Assembly: GCF_004349195.1 (NCBI RefSeq)
Contig: NZ_SMLG01000005.1
Coordinates: forward strand, 217,155-281,154
Origin: Flavobacterium rhamnosiphilum
Lineage (GTDB): Bacteria; Bacteroidota; Bacteroidia; Flavobacteriales; Flavobacteriaceae
Length of the DNA: 64,000 nt
Reading direction: 5' to 3'
Under the pieces are notes generated by a model. The model saw only the letters and a program-made list of their open reading frames with translations, searched no databases and had not been told where the DNA came from. Shown here one piece after another: positions 24,277 through 33,720 of the stretch (positions are counted from its first letter, which is position 1; each line of letters begins with the position of its first letter). The position numbers were made by a program, and so were the translations under genes.

Positions 24277-26208
24277 TTAAATTTCTATAGTATTCAACTT
24301 ACTGTTTTTATGGCTAAAGCTAAAATAGACTACTAATCCAATTAAAAGCCAAATCCCAAAATAAATCCAGTTCCAAACGCTAAGCTCTGCCATCATATAC
24401 AAACAGCAAATCAAACCTAATAATGGGATTAAAGATAAATTTTCTTTGTAAGACCAAACCATCAATCCAGCCAAAACAATTAGAAAAATCCACATTGGGA
24501 TTTTATGCTTAAACAAGTCAAAGCCACTTTCATATTTAACAGAATCTGCAATTGGCAAACCAGCAATTACTGAAGCATATTTTGCATCATCTTGTTGGTA
24601 CTGACTTAACAAATGCTCTAAATCCGGCGTTTCATCTGTACTGTTTTTAGCATCGATACGTACTAAATAGTCGTATACTTTTTGGGTTTCCTCTTTATTT
24701 AAAGATGTAATTATATCCGCAGAATTATTGATTTGAGTTTCATTAGTAATAAAATCCATAGTCGCTTTCTTATTGTATCCAAAAGCAAATACCAATCCGA
24801 TAAGAAGTAAAACCGGCATAATAAATTTTGAATTTACATACGGTGTTTTGAATTTCCCTCTTGGAATATCAGTCTTATTTTGCAAAGCCAAAACTCCCGC
24901 ACAAACCAATACAAAAGCAAATAGCGTTCCTATACTACACAAATCTGTAACCAATGTTAAGTTCAAAAACAAAGCTGGAACCGCCACTACAAAACCAGTA
25001 ACAATTGTCGCATAAGAAGGAGTTTTATATTTTGGATGTACTTTTGAAAAACGTTTTGGAAGTAATCCATCACGACTCATACTCATCCAGATACGAGGCT
25101 GTCCCATTTGAAAAACCAATAAAACACTTGCCATAGCCACAACCGCACTAACCGCAATAATTCCTGACATCCATTTCAGGTCTAATTTTTCAAACACAAA
25201 AGCTAATGGATCTCCTACATTCAATAGGTCATAACTCACCATTCCTGTTAGTACCAATGCTATAGCAATATATAAAATGGTACATATAATAATAGCCCAC
25301 ATCATTCCTCTTGGCAAATCACGTTGCGGATCTTTACACTCTTCGGCTGTTGTTGAAATAGCATCAAACCCAATGTATGCAAAAAACACTGCAGATACTC
25401 CTTTTAAAACTCCTGTAACACCATTAGGTGCAAAAGGATCCCAATTAGCGGTATCTACATAGAAAACACCTACAGCAATAACCAAAAGAACGATACATAA
25501 TTTCACCACAACCATGATATTACTGGCATTTCGGGATTCTTTCATTCCACGGTAAATCAATGCAGTAATTAAAACAATAATCAATAAAGCGGGAAGATCT
25601 GCTACAAAATGAAACGAACCAATAACTGGTGAAGTCGTCCAAGCGGTATAAGCATCTTGCAAAGCAGGACTCAAGTTCACAAATTCTTTTCCACCTTGCA
25701 TCAATGCAGTAGCGTCATCAAATCCTCTGGAGGCGGATAAAAAATCCATTTGAACCCATTTTGGCAAATGAAGACCACCACTTTCGAGTAAACTTGTAAA
25801 ATAATCACTCCACGATATGGCAACCGTTATATTACCTACTGAGTATTCCATAATCAATGCCCAACCAATAATCCAGGCTATAATTTCACCAAAAGCAACA
25901 TAAGAATACGTGTAAGCACTTCCTGAAACGGGAACCATCGAAGCAAATTCAGCATAAGCAAAAGCAGCAAAACTACACGCTATAGCAGTAAACAAGAATA
26001 GAAAGATAACTGCAGGACCTCCATCGGCACTCGCTTTTCCAATGGTACTAAAAATACCCGCTCCTACAATTGCCGCAATACCAAAAGCTGTCAAATCACG
26101 CGCTGTCAAGTGCTTACCTAAAGCATTATGTCCATCGGCATCCCTTTTTTCAACCTGTTTTAAAATATCTTGTACTGTTTTCTTTCTGAATAAACCCTTT
26201 AATGCCAT
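24277..26208 (-). CDS. APC-superfamily amino acid permease (cationic amino acid transporter type)
   Basis: A 643-residue membrane protein. After a basic N-terminal tail comes LTARDLTAFGIAAIVGAGIF, the first half-helix of the LeuT-like fold of APC transporters. Further hallmarks are AFAYAEFASMVPVSGSAYTY near residue 85 and FFAYIGFDAISTTAEECKDP near 275. There are about 14 helices with a soluble insert of about 80 residues (490-570) between helices 12 and 13. This resembles the CAT family (YfnA-like). The exact amino acid is not known. The gene stands alone; a TACTTTTG -7-like element on the minus strand lies at 26292-26299. Confidence 0.9.
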   Translation of the reverse strand: MALKGLFRKKTVQDILKQVEKRDADGHNALGKHLTARDLTAFGIAAIVGAGIFSTIGKASADGGPAVIFLFLFTAIACSFAAFAYAEFASMVPVSGSAYTYSYVAFGEIIAWIIGWALIMEYSVGNITVAISWSDYFTSLLESGGLHLPKWVQMDFLSASRGFDDATALMQGGKEFVNLSPALQDAYTAWTTSPVIGSFHFVADLPALLIIVLITALIYRGMKESRNASNIMVVVKLCIVLLVIAVGVFYVDTANWDPFAPNGVTGVLKGVSAVFFAYIGFDAISTTAEECKDPQRDLPRGMMWAIIICTILYIAIALVLTGMVSYDLLNVGDPLAFVFEKLDLKWMSGIIAVSAVVAMASVLLVFQMGQPRIWMSMSRDGLLPKRFSKVHPKYKTPSYATIVTGFVVAVPALFLNLTLVTDLCSIGTLFAFVLVCAGVLALQNKTDIPRGKFKTPYVNSKFIMPVLLLIGLVFAFGYNKKATMDFITNETQINNSADIITSLNKEETQKVYDYLVRIDAKNSTDETPDLEHLLSQYQQDDAKYASVIAGLPIADSVKYESGFDLFKHKIPMWIFLIVLAGLMVWSYKENLSLIPLLGLICCLYMMAELSVWNWIYFGIWLLIGLVVYFSFSHKNSKLNTIEI

Positions 26209-26482
26209 ATTGTAAATTTTATCATTAAAAATTAATATACTGTAAATTATATGCTCTTATCTTAAAAATAATGCAGATTATCTTGAAAAATCAAAAGTAT
26301 AAAACAAATTGAACTAATAAAGTTTCTCAAGCTTTTTTTTTATATTATTTTTTAAAAAAGACAAAATGATTTTTTTTGTTAATTTAAAAAGTCAAATCGA
26401 ATATAATTCACCCCATAAAAGAAAAACCCTTTAAATAGACAGAGAATTACTATTTCTTTTAGAATTCATTTCAGGCTGAAAA

Positions 26483-29398
26483 TTATTTCACACAACTTCT
26501 TAGAATAGTAATCGGATGCAAGGCCTTTCTACTGGTTCCGTCAAAAATCTGGTGACGACAACTGGTTCCTGCAGCAGCAATGGCTACATTAGGATCTGTA
26601 GCTCTAATTTTAGGAAATAAAGTATCTTCACCCATTTGCATGCTGATCTCATAATGTTCTTTTTCATATCCAAAAGAACCTGCCATGCCGCAACAACCCG
26701 AATTATAAATGGTAACCGAACTGTTTTTGGGTACATTCAACATCGCAAAAGTCGCTTCAATCGTACTCAATGACTTTTGGTGGCAATGTCCGTGAATTTT
26801 TATTGTTTTCTCCTCATCAGAAAATTGCTCCGGATGAATTCTACCTGAAGTAATCTCATTTTTGAAAAATTCTTCAATAGTAAATACATTTTTGGCTAAT
26901 TTTTCGGCACTTTCTTTATCATCTGCCAATCGAATGTACTCGTCTCTAAAAGTCAATATCGCCGAGGGTTCAATTCCTATCAACGGACAATCAGCCGTAA
27001 TATAATTCGAAAAAACGGCAACATTTATATTCGCAATTGCTTTTGCTTCTTCGAGAAAACCTTTAGAAATAAAAGCTCTTCCGCTTTCCTCGTGATCAAC
27101 CAGAATCACTTCATAACCTAATGCAGTCAATAACTCATACGCATCAATTCCAACCGAAACATCATAAAAATTAGTGAATTCATCACAAAACAAACATACT
27201 TTCCCGTTTACAAAAGAATCACTTGGCGCCTGATTCCAATTTTTTTCATACCATTTTCTAAATGTCATTGGAGCCAAAAGCGGCACTTCTCTTTTTGAGG
27301 CAATTCCCATGCTTTTTTTCACCAAAGGCAAATTCACCATGAAATTAGTAATCGATGGAAAAATACTTCCTAGCCCATTCAATTTAGCATTAAAAGCAAA
27401 TACTTTATTTCGCCATGAAAATCCATTTGCTTTTTGATATTGGTACAAAAACTCCGATTTTAAAGCTGCCACATCCACATTACTAGGACATTCGCTGGCG
27501 CAAGCTTTACAACTTACGCACAATTCAAATACTTTATACAATTCTTCGTGATCGAACTTGTTGTCTTTCTCTGAATGCGTCAGATATTCTCTCAGCGCAT
27601 TGGCTCTGGCACGAGTCGTATCTTTTTCGTTTCGGGTTGCGCGGTAACTTGGGCATAAAGTCCCGCCAGCCGAAGGTAATTTTCTGCAATCGCCGGAACC
27701 ATTGCATTTTTCGGCAGCGCGCAAAATCCCCATACTATCGGAGAAATCCTGAATTGTTTGTATTTCCGGCTCCTCCCTTCCGGCTTCCACCCGAAGGTTT
27801 TCGTCCATTTTGAAAGCATTTACAATTTTCCCCACATTCAAAATGGTGTTGGGATCAAAAGCATGTTTGATTCTTTTCAACAATTCATAATTCTGGTTTC
27901 CTATCATGAAAGGCAAAAACTCGCCGCGAACAATTCCGTCTCCATGCTCCCCGCTCAATGAACCTCTATATTTTTTTACCAAAATAGCCACTTCGGTTGC
28001 AATGTTTCTAAATTGATGTAATCCTTCTTTTGTCTTTAAATTTAAAATCGGTCGCAAGTGAATTTCTCCAGCTCCAGCATGTGCATAATAAATGGCACTC
28101 TGCCCGTGACGCTCCATCATGGCGGAGAATTCAGCAATATAATTGGGTAAATCACTCAACTCAACAGCGGTATCTTCAATAGAATCTGCGGCTTTATCAT
28201 CGCCAACAATACTTCCTAAAAGCCCGAGACCTGCTTTTCGCAACTCATTTATTTTATCAATATCAGCTCCATAAATTTTAGGCAAAGCATACCCGAAATT
28301 ATTTCTTTCCAAATCTGCAATCAAATCATCAGCTTGTCTTTCGGCATCTTCTATACTGTGATGCGATGCCACTTCGAACATCATAACCGCTTTTGGTTCA
28401 CCTTGTATAAAAAATCTGTTTTTGGCTTGTTCCCTGTTGGTTTTGGTACAATCTAATATCGTGTCATCCATCATTTCGCAGGTATACAAATGATGTTTCA
28501 TAGCTGTAACTACGGCTTCTAAACTTTCCTGAATGGTATGAAAATGGGCCACTACCATAACATTATACATTGGTGGTAGATGGTCCACTTTCAGCGTAAT
28601 TTCTGTGGTAAAGGCAAGAGTCCCTTCGCTTCCGCAAAGGAGTTTCCCTAAATTTATAGTATTTTCTGTTCCTCCAAAAAGTTCCGATTTTAATAATAAA
28701 TCGATCGCGTATCCGGTATTTCTTCTGTGAATTTCAGGTTTTGGAAATTCCTTTATAATCTCTTTTTGGTTTTCTGTATTCGAAAGTTCCTCATAAATGG
28801 TCTTATAAATGGAGCTTTCGAGCGTGTTTCCTTTTGTTTTTTCGATGAATTCCGCCGAAGTTATTTCTTTAAATACTGCCGAAGTTCCATCACTCAAAAC
28901 CGCTTTAATCTCTACTATTTTATCTCGGGTAACGCCATAACGAATCGACGTAGTTCCCGATGAATTATTTCCCACCATTCCTCCTATCATACATCGATTT
29001 GAGGTCGAAGTGTTGGGGCCAAAAAACAATCCGTGTTCTTTTAAATATAAATTCAGTTCATCCCGAATCACTCCTGGCTGTACTGTAACCGTTTTTTTAA
29101 TGGAATCAAAAGCAATTATCCTCGCAAAATGTTTCGAAACATCTACAATTATTCCGTTACCTACTGTTTGACCAGCTAAGGAAGTTCCGGCAGTTCTAGG
29201 CGTGATTGAAATCTTGTTTTTTGCTGCAAAGCGAATAATTTTGACAATATCTTCTTCTGATTTCGGAATCGCAACAGCAAGTGGCATAATTCGATACGCG
29301 GAAGCATCTGTGGCATACAATGTCTTATGGAGATCATCATATAAAAGTGTCCCTTCTAATGATTGGGATAATTGCTGTAATTCGAGAGAGTTTGACAT
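26483..29398 (-). CDS. FAD/Fe-S dehydrogenase of the D-lactate dehydrogenase type
   Basis: A 971-residue fusion enzyme. The PCMH-type FAD domain covers about residues 25-260 (SITPRTAGTSLAGQTVGNGI, GGMVGNNSSGTTSIRYG). The FAD-oxidase C domain runs to about 535 and ends with SLSGEHGDGIVRGEFLP. Two Fe-S cysteine sets follow (CNGSGDCRK ... CPSYRATRNEK and CVSCKACASECPSNVDV). The C-terminal part is a CCG-type domain with HGHCHQK and NSGCCGMAGSFGYE. Relatives oxidise D-lactate, glycolate or D-2-hydroxyglutarate (E. coli YdiJ). Sequence alone does not decide the substrate, but the operator shared with the MurQ cluster (MurQ releases D-lactate) points to D-lactate. Confidence 0.9.
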   Translation of the reverse strand: MSNSLELQQLSQSLEGTLLYDDLHKTLYATDASAYRIMPLAVAIPKSEEDIVKIIRFAAKNKISITPRTAGTSLAGQTVGNGIIVDVSKHFARIIAFDSIKKTVTVQPGVIRDELNLYLKEHGLFFGPNTSTSNRCMIGGMVGNNSSGTTSIRYGVTRDKIVEIKAVLSDGTSAVFKEITSAEFIEKTKGNTLESSIYKTIYEELSNTENQKEIIKEFPKPEIHRRNTGYAIDLLLKSELFGGTENTINLGKLLCGSEGTLAFTTEITLKVDHLPPMYNVMVVAHFHTIQESLEAVVTAMKHHLYTCEMMDDTILDCTKTNREQAKNRFFIQGEPKAVMMFEVASHHSIEDAERQADDLIADLERNNFGYALPKIYGADIDKINELRKAGLGLLGSIVGDDKAADSIEDTAVELSDLPNYIAEFSAMMERHGQSAIYYAHAGAGEIHLRPILNLKTKEGLHQFRNIATEVAILVKKYRGSLSGEHGDGIVRGEFLPFMIGNQNYELLKRIKHAFDPNTILNVGKIVNAFKMDENLRVEAGREEPEIQTIQDFSDSMGILRAAEKCNGSGDCRKLPSAGGTLCPSYRATRNEKDTTRARANALREYLTHSEKDNKFDHEELYKVFELCVSCKACASECPSNVDVAALKSEFLYQYQKANGFSWRNKVFAFNAKLNGLGSIFPSITNFMVNLPLVKKSMGIASKREVPLLAPMTFRKWYEKNWNQAPSDSFVNGKVCLFCDEFTNFYDVSVGIDAYELLTALGYEVILVDHEESGRAFISKGFLEEAKAIANINVAVFSNYITADCPLIGIEPSAILTFRDEYIRLADDKESAEKLAKNVFTIEEFFKNEITSGRIHPEQFSDEEKTIKIHGHCHQKSLSTIEATFAMLNVPKNSSVTIYNSGCCGMAGSFGYEKEHYEISMQMGEDTLFPKIRATDPNVAIAAAGTSCRHQIFDGTSRKALHPITILRSCVK

Positions 29399-29553
29399 TA
29401 TTGATTCATTGGTATTAATTCAGGCAAGGATGTATATTTTAGGAAAATTAAATTTATAAAATCCATACAGCAACTACTATTTAAGCTGTTGTTTTTTCTT
29501 TAAGACTCCAATTACCCCATAATCATTGCCTGTACTAATTAAGGTTACTATAG

Positions 29554-29582
29554 CAAATATAAAAAAAAGAAAAATAAAACAA
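29554..29582 (-). promoter_or_regulatory. Promoter of the FAD/Fe-S dehydrogenase
   Basis: On the minus strand: TTG (29582-29580), 18 bases, TATATTTG (29561-29554). It lies 155 bases before the start codon, leaving a long leader. The DeoR-type operator sits just upstream of it. Confidence 0.7.
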
Positions 29583-29593
29583 CGCTAATTTAT

Positions 29594-29636
29594 GCGTTAA
29601 TTAAAATAAAACCACGTAATAACGCACAATAACGCA
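29594..29636. promoter_or_regulatory. Tandem operator upstream of the dehydrogenase
   Basis: On the plus strand AATAACGCA occurs at 29618-29626 and again at 29628-29636, a 10-base spacing; a variant in inverted orientation (GCGTTAAT) lies at 29594-29601. Read on the minus strand toward the dehydrogenase it is TGCGTTATT-N-TGCGTTATT. The same pair in the same orientation lies upstream of susC (30539-30557). It lies upstream of the -33 box, and is a probable site for the DeoR-family regulator encoded between the two. Confidence 0.7.
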
Positions 29637-29652
29637 TTACTATTGTTAAACA

Positions 29653-30402
29653 TTACAATACATGGACTCCTGCCTTGACATATTCTTCTAATCTTGAGTC
29701 CTTAGGATTCAAATCCGTAATTATTGTATGCAGTTGATTCAGCTCACAAACAACATAAGGCATCTTGGTGTTTAGCTTTTCAGAGGTAACCATAGATACC
29801 ACTTTATCTGAAGCTTGCATCATCGCTTTTTTTACAACCGAAACTTCATATCCCATCTCTGTAAGCCCTAATTTCACATTGATACTACTTGCCCCCATAA
29901 AACAAATATCTGCTTTTAGTGTTGACAATACCTGCACCACATCCATACCTATAGTAACCATTGCATTTTTTTGCAGTTTACCCCCAATAAATATCAATTC
30001 TACATTGGGATGTTGTGACAATTGCATCGCTATCGGCAAACTATACGTATATATAGTCGCCTTTAAATCGGATGGTATTAGTTTTGAAAAAGCCAAATTT
30101 GTAGTACCTCCACTCATTATAATCACCTGTCCATCAGATAATAAAGAAAGCGCTTTACTTCCTATTATTTTCTTTTTATCTTCGTTGACTATAACTATAT
30201 CAAAAATATTAGCAGGCTTATCCGTTACAGGAAAAGCCCCTCCATATACTTTTACAAGCAGTCCTTTATCATTCAATTCATTCAAATCTCTTCTAATAGT
30301 ATCTTCTGATAACTTCAATTCTTGAGCTAATTCAATAGTATTGACTTTCTGCTCTTTAAGAATTTTAGCCATTATATAATTGTGTCTTTCTACTTTTAGC
30401 AT
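29653..30402 (-). CDS. DeoR/GlpR-family transcriptional regulator
   Basis: A 249-residue protein with an N-terminal winged helix (MLKVERHNYIMAKILKEQKV, then IELAQELKLSEDTIRRDLNE, residues 1-60) and a C-terminal sugar-phosphate-sensing domain with IIMSGGTTNLAFSKL near 95 and DICFMGASSINVKLGLTEMG near 170. DeoR proteins of this type respond to phosphorylated sugars. Its place between the dehydrogenase and the susC-murQ cluster, with an identical tandem site before both, suggests that it controls them, perhaps sensing MurNAc-6-phosphate or a related compound (inference). Confidence 0.92.
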   Translation of the reverse strand: MLKVERHNYIMAKILKEQKVNTIELAQELKLSEDTIRRDLNELNDKGLLVKVYGGAFPVTDKPANIFDIVIVNEDKKKIIGSKALSLLSDGQVIIMSGGTTNLAFSKLIPSDLKATIYTYSLPIAMQLSQHPNVELIFIGGKLQKNAMVTIGMDVVQVLSTLKADICFMGASSINVKLGLTEMGYEVSVVKKAMMQASDKVVSMVTSEKLNTKMPYVVCELNQLHTIITDLNPKDSRLEEYVKAGVHVL

Positions 30403-30427
30403 TTTTATAAAATAAATTATGATATTA

Positions 30428-30435
30428 CAAATATA
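30428..30435 (-). promoter_or_regulatory. -7 element of the DeoR-family gene
   Basis: TATATTTG on the minus strand (CAAATATA on plus), 25 bases before the start at 30402. No clear -33 TTG is visible. Confidence 0.5.
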
Positions 30436-30538
30436 TCAAAAATATGCTTTATTATTCTGCTTTTAGTTTTTTAGTCACTTTATATGCTTATATATGATCT
30501 AAAAATGTGAAATTTTTAATAATAAATAGATTAATTAA

Positions 30539-30557
30539 TGCGTTATTTTGCGTTATT
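30539..30557. promoter_or_regulatory. Tandem operator upstream of susC
   Basis: TGCGTTATT at 30539-30547 and again at 30549-30557, the same 9-mer and spacing as at 29618-29636 in the other orientation. It ends 20 bases before the -33 box of susC. Confidence 0.7.
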
Positions 30558-30577
30558 TAAAAATAAAATGTGAAATA

Positions 30578-30609
30578 TTGCATTTATACGCAATAAATAA
30601 ATATATTTG
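30578..30609 (+). promoter_or_regulatory. Promoter of the susC-like gene
   Basis: TTG (30578-30580), 21 bases, TATATTTG (30602-30609), 28 bases before ATG 30638. The spacer contains TACGCAATAA, a partial operator-like sequence. Confidence 0.75.
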
Positions 30610-30637
30610 CTTTATAACCATAAAAAACCAACTAATT

Positions 30638-33600
30638 ATGAAAAAATCATTCCTAATTTTATTGTTGTTTTTATTCGTACAAACTGCATTTGCACAAACA
30701 AAAACAATTACAGGAACTGTTAAAAACAAAGCTGATGGAATTCCTATACCAGGAGCTTCTGTGATTATTCAAGGAACAAAGAATGGCAGCGTGACGGACA
30801 TGGATGGGAAATACAGTATCACTGTTTCCACAGGACAAACACTTAGCTTTAGTTCTATGGGTTTTACAACTTCAGCAATTAAAATTTCAGACAACACTAC
30901 TTCTATAAATGTTAGTTTATCCGAAGAATTAAAAGCTTTGAACGAGGTTATTGTTCTCGGTTCTACGCTACGCGCAACTCGTAAAGAATTAGGAAATGCA
31001 GTGACTAGTATTAAGGCTCAGGACTTAACCAGAGCCCAACCCATAGGAATAACATCTGCTTTACAAGGGAAAATTGCAGGAGCTCAAATCTCCCAAAACT
31101 CAGGAGACCCTTCAGGAGGATTTAGCATCAAATTGAGAGGTACTTCTTCTATTCTTGGTTCCTCTGATCCTTTATATGTTATTGATGGTGTTGTTATGAA
31201 TAATTCAACAACTAATGTTACTAACTTAAATGTAACTTCAGGAAACTCAAATATCCAAATTGGACAAAACAGATCTTCTGATATAAACCCGAACGACATT
31301 GAAAGCATTGAGGTGTTAAATGGTGGTGCTGCTGCGGCTATTTATGGTTCCCGCGCTGCAAATGGTGTTATCTTGATTACTACCAAAAAAGGAAGGTCTG
31401 GAGCTACAAAGTATACTTTTTCAACAAGCTTAACTACAAATTCATTGCGCAAAAAAGTATATACAAATTTGGTAGGCAAACAATTCATGAACCCACTTAC
31501 TGCAGGGCTTTATCCTATCAATAATGCTTCTGCTACGCCAACAGCGAACACTGTAAATGTATTAGGAAGAAATTTAGACACGAGAACTTTTGATGTGACA
31601 AGACATGATTATCAAGATGATATTTTTACAACGGGTTTAGGAAATGACACCTATTTTTCTCTACAAGGGGGAGATGATAAAACAAAATATTCGGCTTCAA
31701 TTGGATACATGAAAAATGAGGGGATTGTTAAAAATTCTGATTTTAAACGATTGGGTACTAAAGTAAAGTTACAACATGAATTCAACTCTAAATTAACGGC
31801 TTCTTTTGGTATTAATTATATTAATTCGAGTTCAAATGAAAAACCAGACGGAAATGTTTTTTGGAGCCCTATAAACTCTGTAATAATTACAAATAACATT
31901 TACGATTTAAACGAGAGAGATGCAAATGGTGATTTAAAAGCCGTAGAGTTGGGTAGAATAAATCCTCTTTCTGTAATTGAAACTTTTAAAATTACACAAG
32001 AAACGGACAGAATAGTTTCGGATTTTCAATTAAACTACAAACCTTTTAAAAATTTCACTGCTGACTTTATTGTAGGGGTAGATAATTTTAATCAAAAAGG
32101 AAATGTATTTATTCCAAGATATCCTTATGCAAATGTAAATCCAAGTTTTTTTGACAACGGATATGTTTCTGAATCTTCCAATAAAGTAAATCAATTAAAT
32201 AACGACTTAAACTTAAGGTATTTATGGGAAATCAACCCAGATTATAAACTAACAACATCTGCTGGTTATAATATCCAGACTTACAGAGACAAATTTTTTG
32301 CTGTAGAAGGCAGGGATTTAAAACCATTTGTAGAAACTATAAATGCTTTTAATACTTTGATTGCCGGTTCACCAAGTTCAGGAGAAGCAAAATATAATGT
32401 TTGGGGATACTATTTACAAGAAACAATAGGAATTAAAGATAAATTATTTTTTACTGCGGCTGCCAGATTGGATGCCTCAACGGTATTTTCTAAAGAAAAT
32501 CGTTCTCAATTTTACCCGAAATTAAGTGCGAGTTACGTATTGTCTAACGAAGATTTCATGAAGGATGCTTTTGTCAGTTCTGCACGTTTGCGTGGTTCTT
32601 GGGGTGAATCCGGAAGTTTAACTGCAATTGGGCCTTACGCCCGTTTTACAAATTATGCTACAGGAAACTTAGTTGGTAACACTACTTTTACTATTGAAGG
32701 AAACAAAAAAGGAAATTTAGATTTAAGACCTGAAAAAAGTTCAACTTATGAAGTTGGTGCTGATGTTGGATTATTCAATGACCGCATAAATGTATCTTTA
32801 AGTTATTACAGGGCAGATATAAAAGATTTATTGTTACCGGTTCAATCTGCGGCATCAACTGGATCTACAAATACAATCCAGAATGTTGGAAAAATGAATA
32901 ACAAAGGAGTAGAAATAGGCTTTAAATACAATGCTATCAGAAAAGAAAATATTAATCTTGATTTAAGTTTTAATTTCAGCAAAAATAAAAATGTTGTAAC
33001 AGATTTACCGCAACCAAGATTTCAATTGGATAGTAATCCTGCTGGAGCACCCGTTTTTGTTGAAGTTGGCAAGCCTATAGGCATATACTACGGAACTTAT
33101 TATGCTAGAAATGATGATGGAAGTTTTTTACTAACACCGTCAGGATATCCACAAGGTGAAAAAGGAAATCCTACAACAGGAGCAGCGCAGAGAGATGCAT
33201 CGGGTCAGCCTACAGGAACTTTTCTTAACAAACAAATTGGAGATCCAAATCCTGACTATATCCTATCATTTGGAGCAAATTTAAATGTAAAGAAATTTAA
33301 TTTTTCTGTATTATTTGATGGTGTTCAGGGTGTAGATGTTTTTGATGCAGATTATAGAACACGTCAAGGTGTTGGAACTGGGGAATTAGCAGCAAAAGAA
33401 CTTACTGGTGAATTGCCAAGGGGATACATTTGGTCTATCTATCAAATACAAGAATTTAGAGTAGTTGACGGAAGCTATATAAAATTAAGAGAAGTTTCTT
33501 TGAGTTATTCTTTTGGTAAATTAAACAGCTTTTTTAATGATTTGACTATAAACGCTAGTGGTAGAAATTTATATTCTTGGGACAAATTTACTAGTTATGA

Positions 33601-33703
33601 TCCAGAAACGAACTCTGGTGGGCAATCATCTGTAGCAAAATACAACTTTGGATCTATTCCAATTCCTAAATCATATTCATTAGCATTAAAATTTCAATTT
33701 TAA
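30638..33703 (+). CDS. SusC/RagA-family TonB-dependent receptor
   Basis: A 1021-residue outer-membrane protein. The start at 30638 gives a signal peptide (MKKSFLILLLFLFVQTAFAQ); the frame is open 30 codons upstream but that part holds the promoter. A carboxypeptidase-regulatory-like domain follows (ITGTVKNKADGIPIPGASVI), then the plug with YVIDGVVMNNST and the SusC/RagA motif AAIYGSRAANGVILITTKKG near residue 240, then the 22-strand barrel ending in Phe. It moves oligomers over the outer membrane with its SusD partner 17 bases downstream. The following genes point to muropeptide or amino-sugar fragments as cargo. Confidence 0.93.
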   Translation: MKKSFLILLLFLFVQTAFAQTKTITGTVKNKADGIPIPGASVIIQGTKNGSVTDMDGKYSITVSTGQTLSFSSMGFTTSAIKISDNTTSINVSLSEELKALNEVIVLGSTLRATRKELGNAVTSIKAQDLTRAQPIGITSALQGKIAGAQISQNSGDPSGGFSIKLRGTSSILGSSDPLYVIDGVVMNNSTTNVTNLNVTSGNSNIQIGQNRSSDINPNDIESIEVLNGGAAAAIYGSRAANGVILITTKKGRSGATKYTFSTSLTTNSLRKKVYTNLVGKQFMNPLTAGLYPINNASATPTANTVNVLGRNLDTRTFDVTRHDYQDDIFTTGLGNDTYFSLQGGDDKTKYSASIGYMKNEGIVKNSDFKRLGTKVKLQHEFNSKLTASFGINYINSSSNEKPDGNVFWSPINSVIITNNIYDLNERDANGDLKAVELGRINPLSVIETFKITQETDRIVSDFQLNYKPFKNFTADFIVGVDNFNQKGNVFIPRYPYANVNPSFFDNGYVSESSNKVNQLNNDLNLRYLWEINPDYKLTTSAGYNIQTYRDKFFAVEGRDLKPFVETINAFNTLIAGSPSSGEAKYNVWGYYLQETIGIKDKLFFTAAARLDASTVFSKENRSQFYPKLSASYVLSNEDFMKDAFVSSARLRGSWGESGSLTAIGPYARFTNYATGNLVGNTTFTIEGNKKGNLDLRPEKSSTYEVGADVGLFNDRINVSLSYYRADIKDLLLPVQSAASTGSTNTIQNVGKMNNKGVEIGFKYNAIRKENINLDLSFNFSKNKNVVTDLPQPRFQLDSNPAGAPVFVEVGKPIGIYYGTYYARNDDGSFLLTPSGYPQGEKGNPTTGAAQRDASGQPTGTFLNKQIGDPNPDYILSFGANLNVKKFNFSVLFDGVQGVDVFDADYRTRQGVGTGELAAKELTGELPRGYIWSIYQIQEFRVVDGSYIKLREVSLSYSFGKLNSFFNDLTINASGRNLYSWDKFTSYDPETNSGGQSSVAKYNFGSIPIPKSYSLALKFQF

Positions 33704-33720
33704 TTTAAAACAACACTATC

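Noticed and set aside
29765..30325. 186-codon plus-strand frame opposite the DeoR-family gene
   Set aside because: The DeoR protein on the minus strand has clear domains; the opposite frame has only hydrophobic low-complexity sequence.
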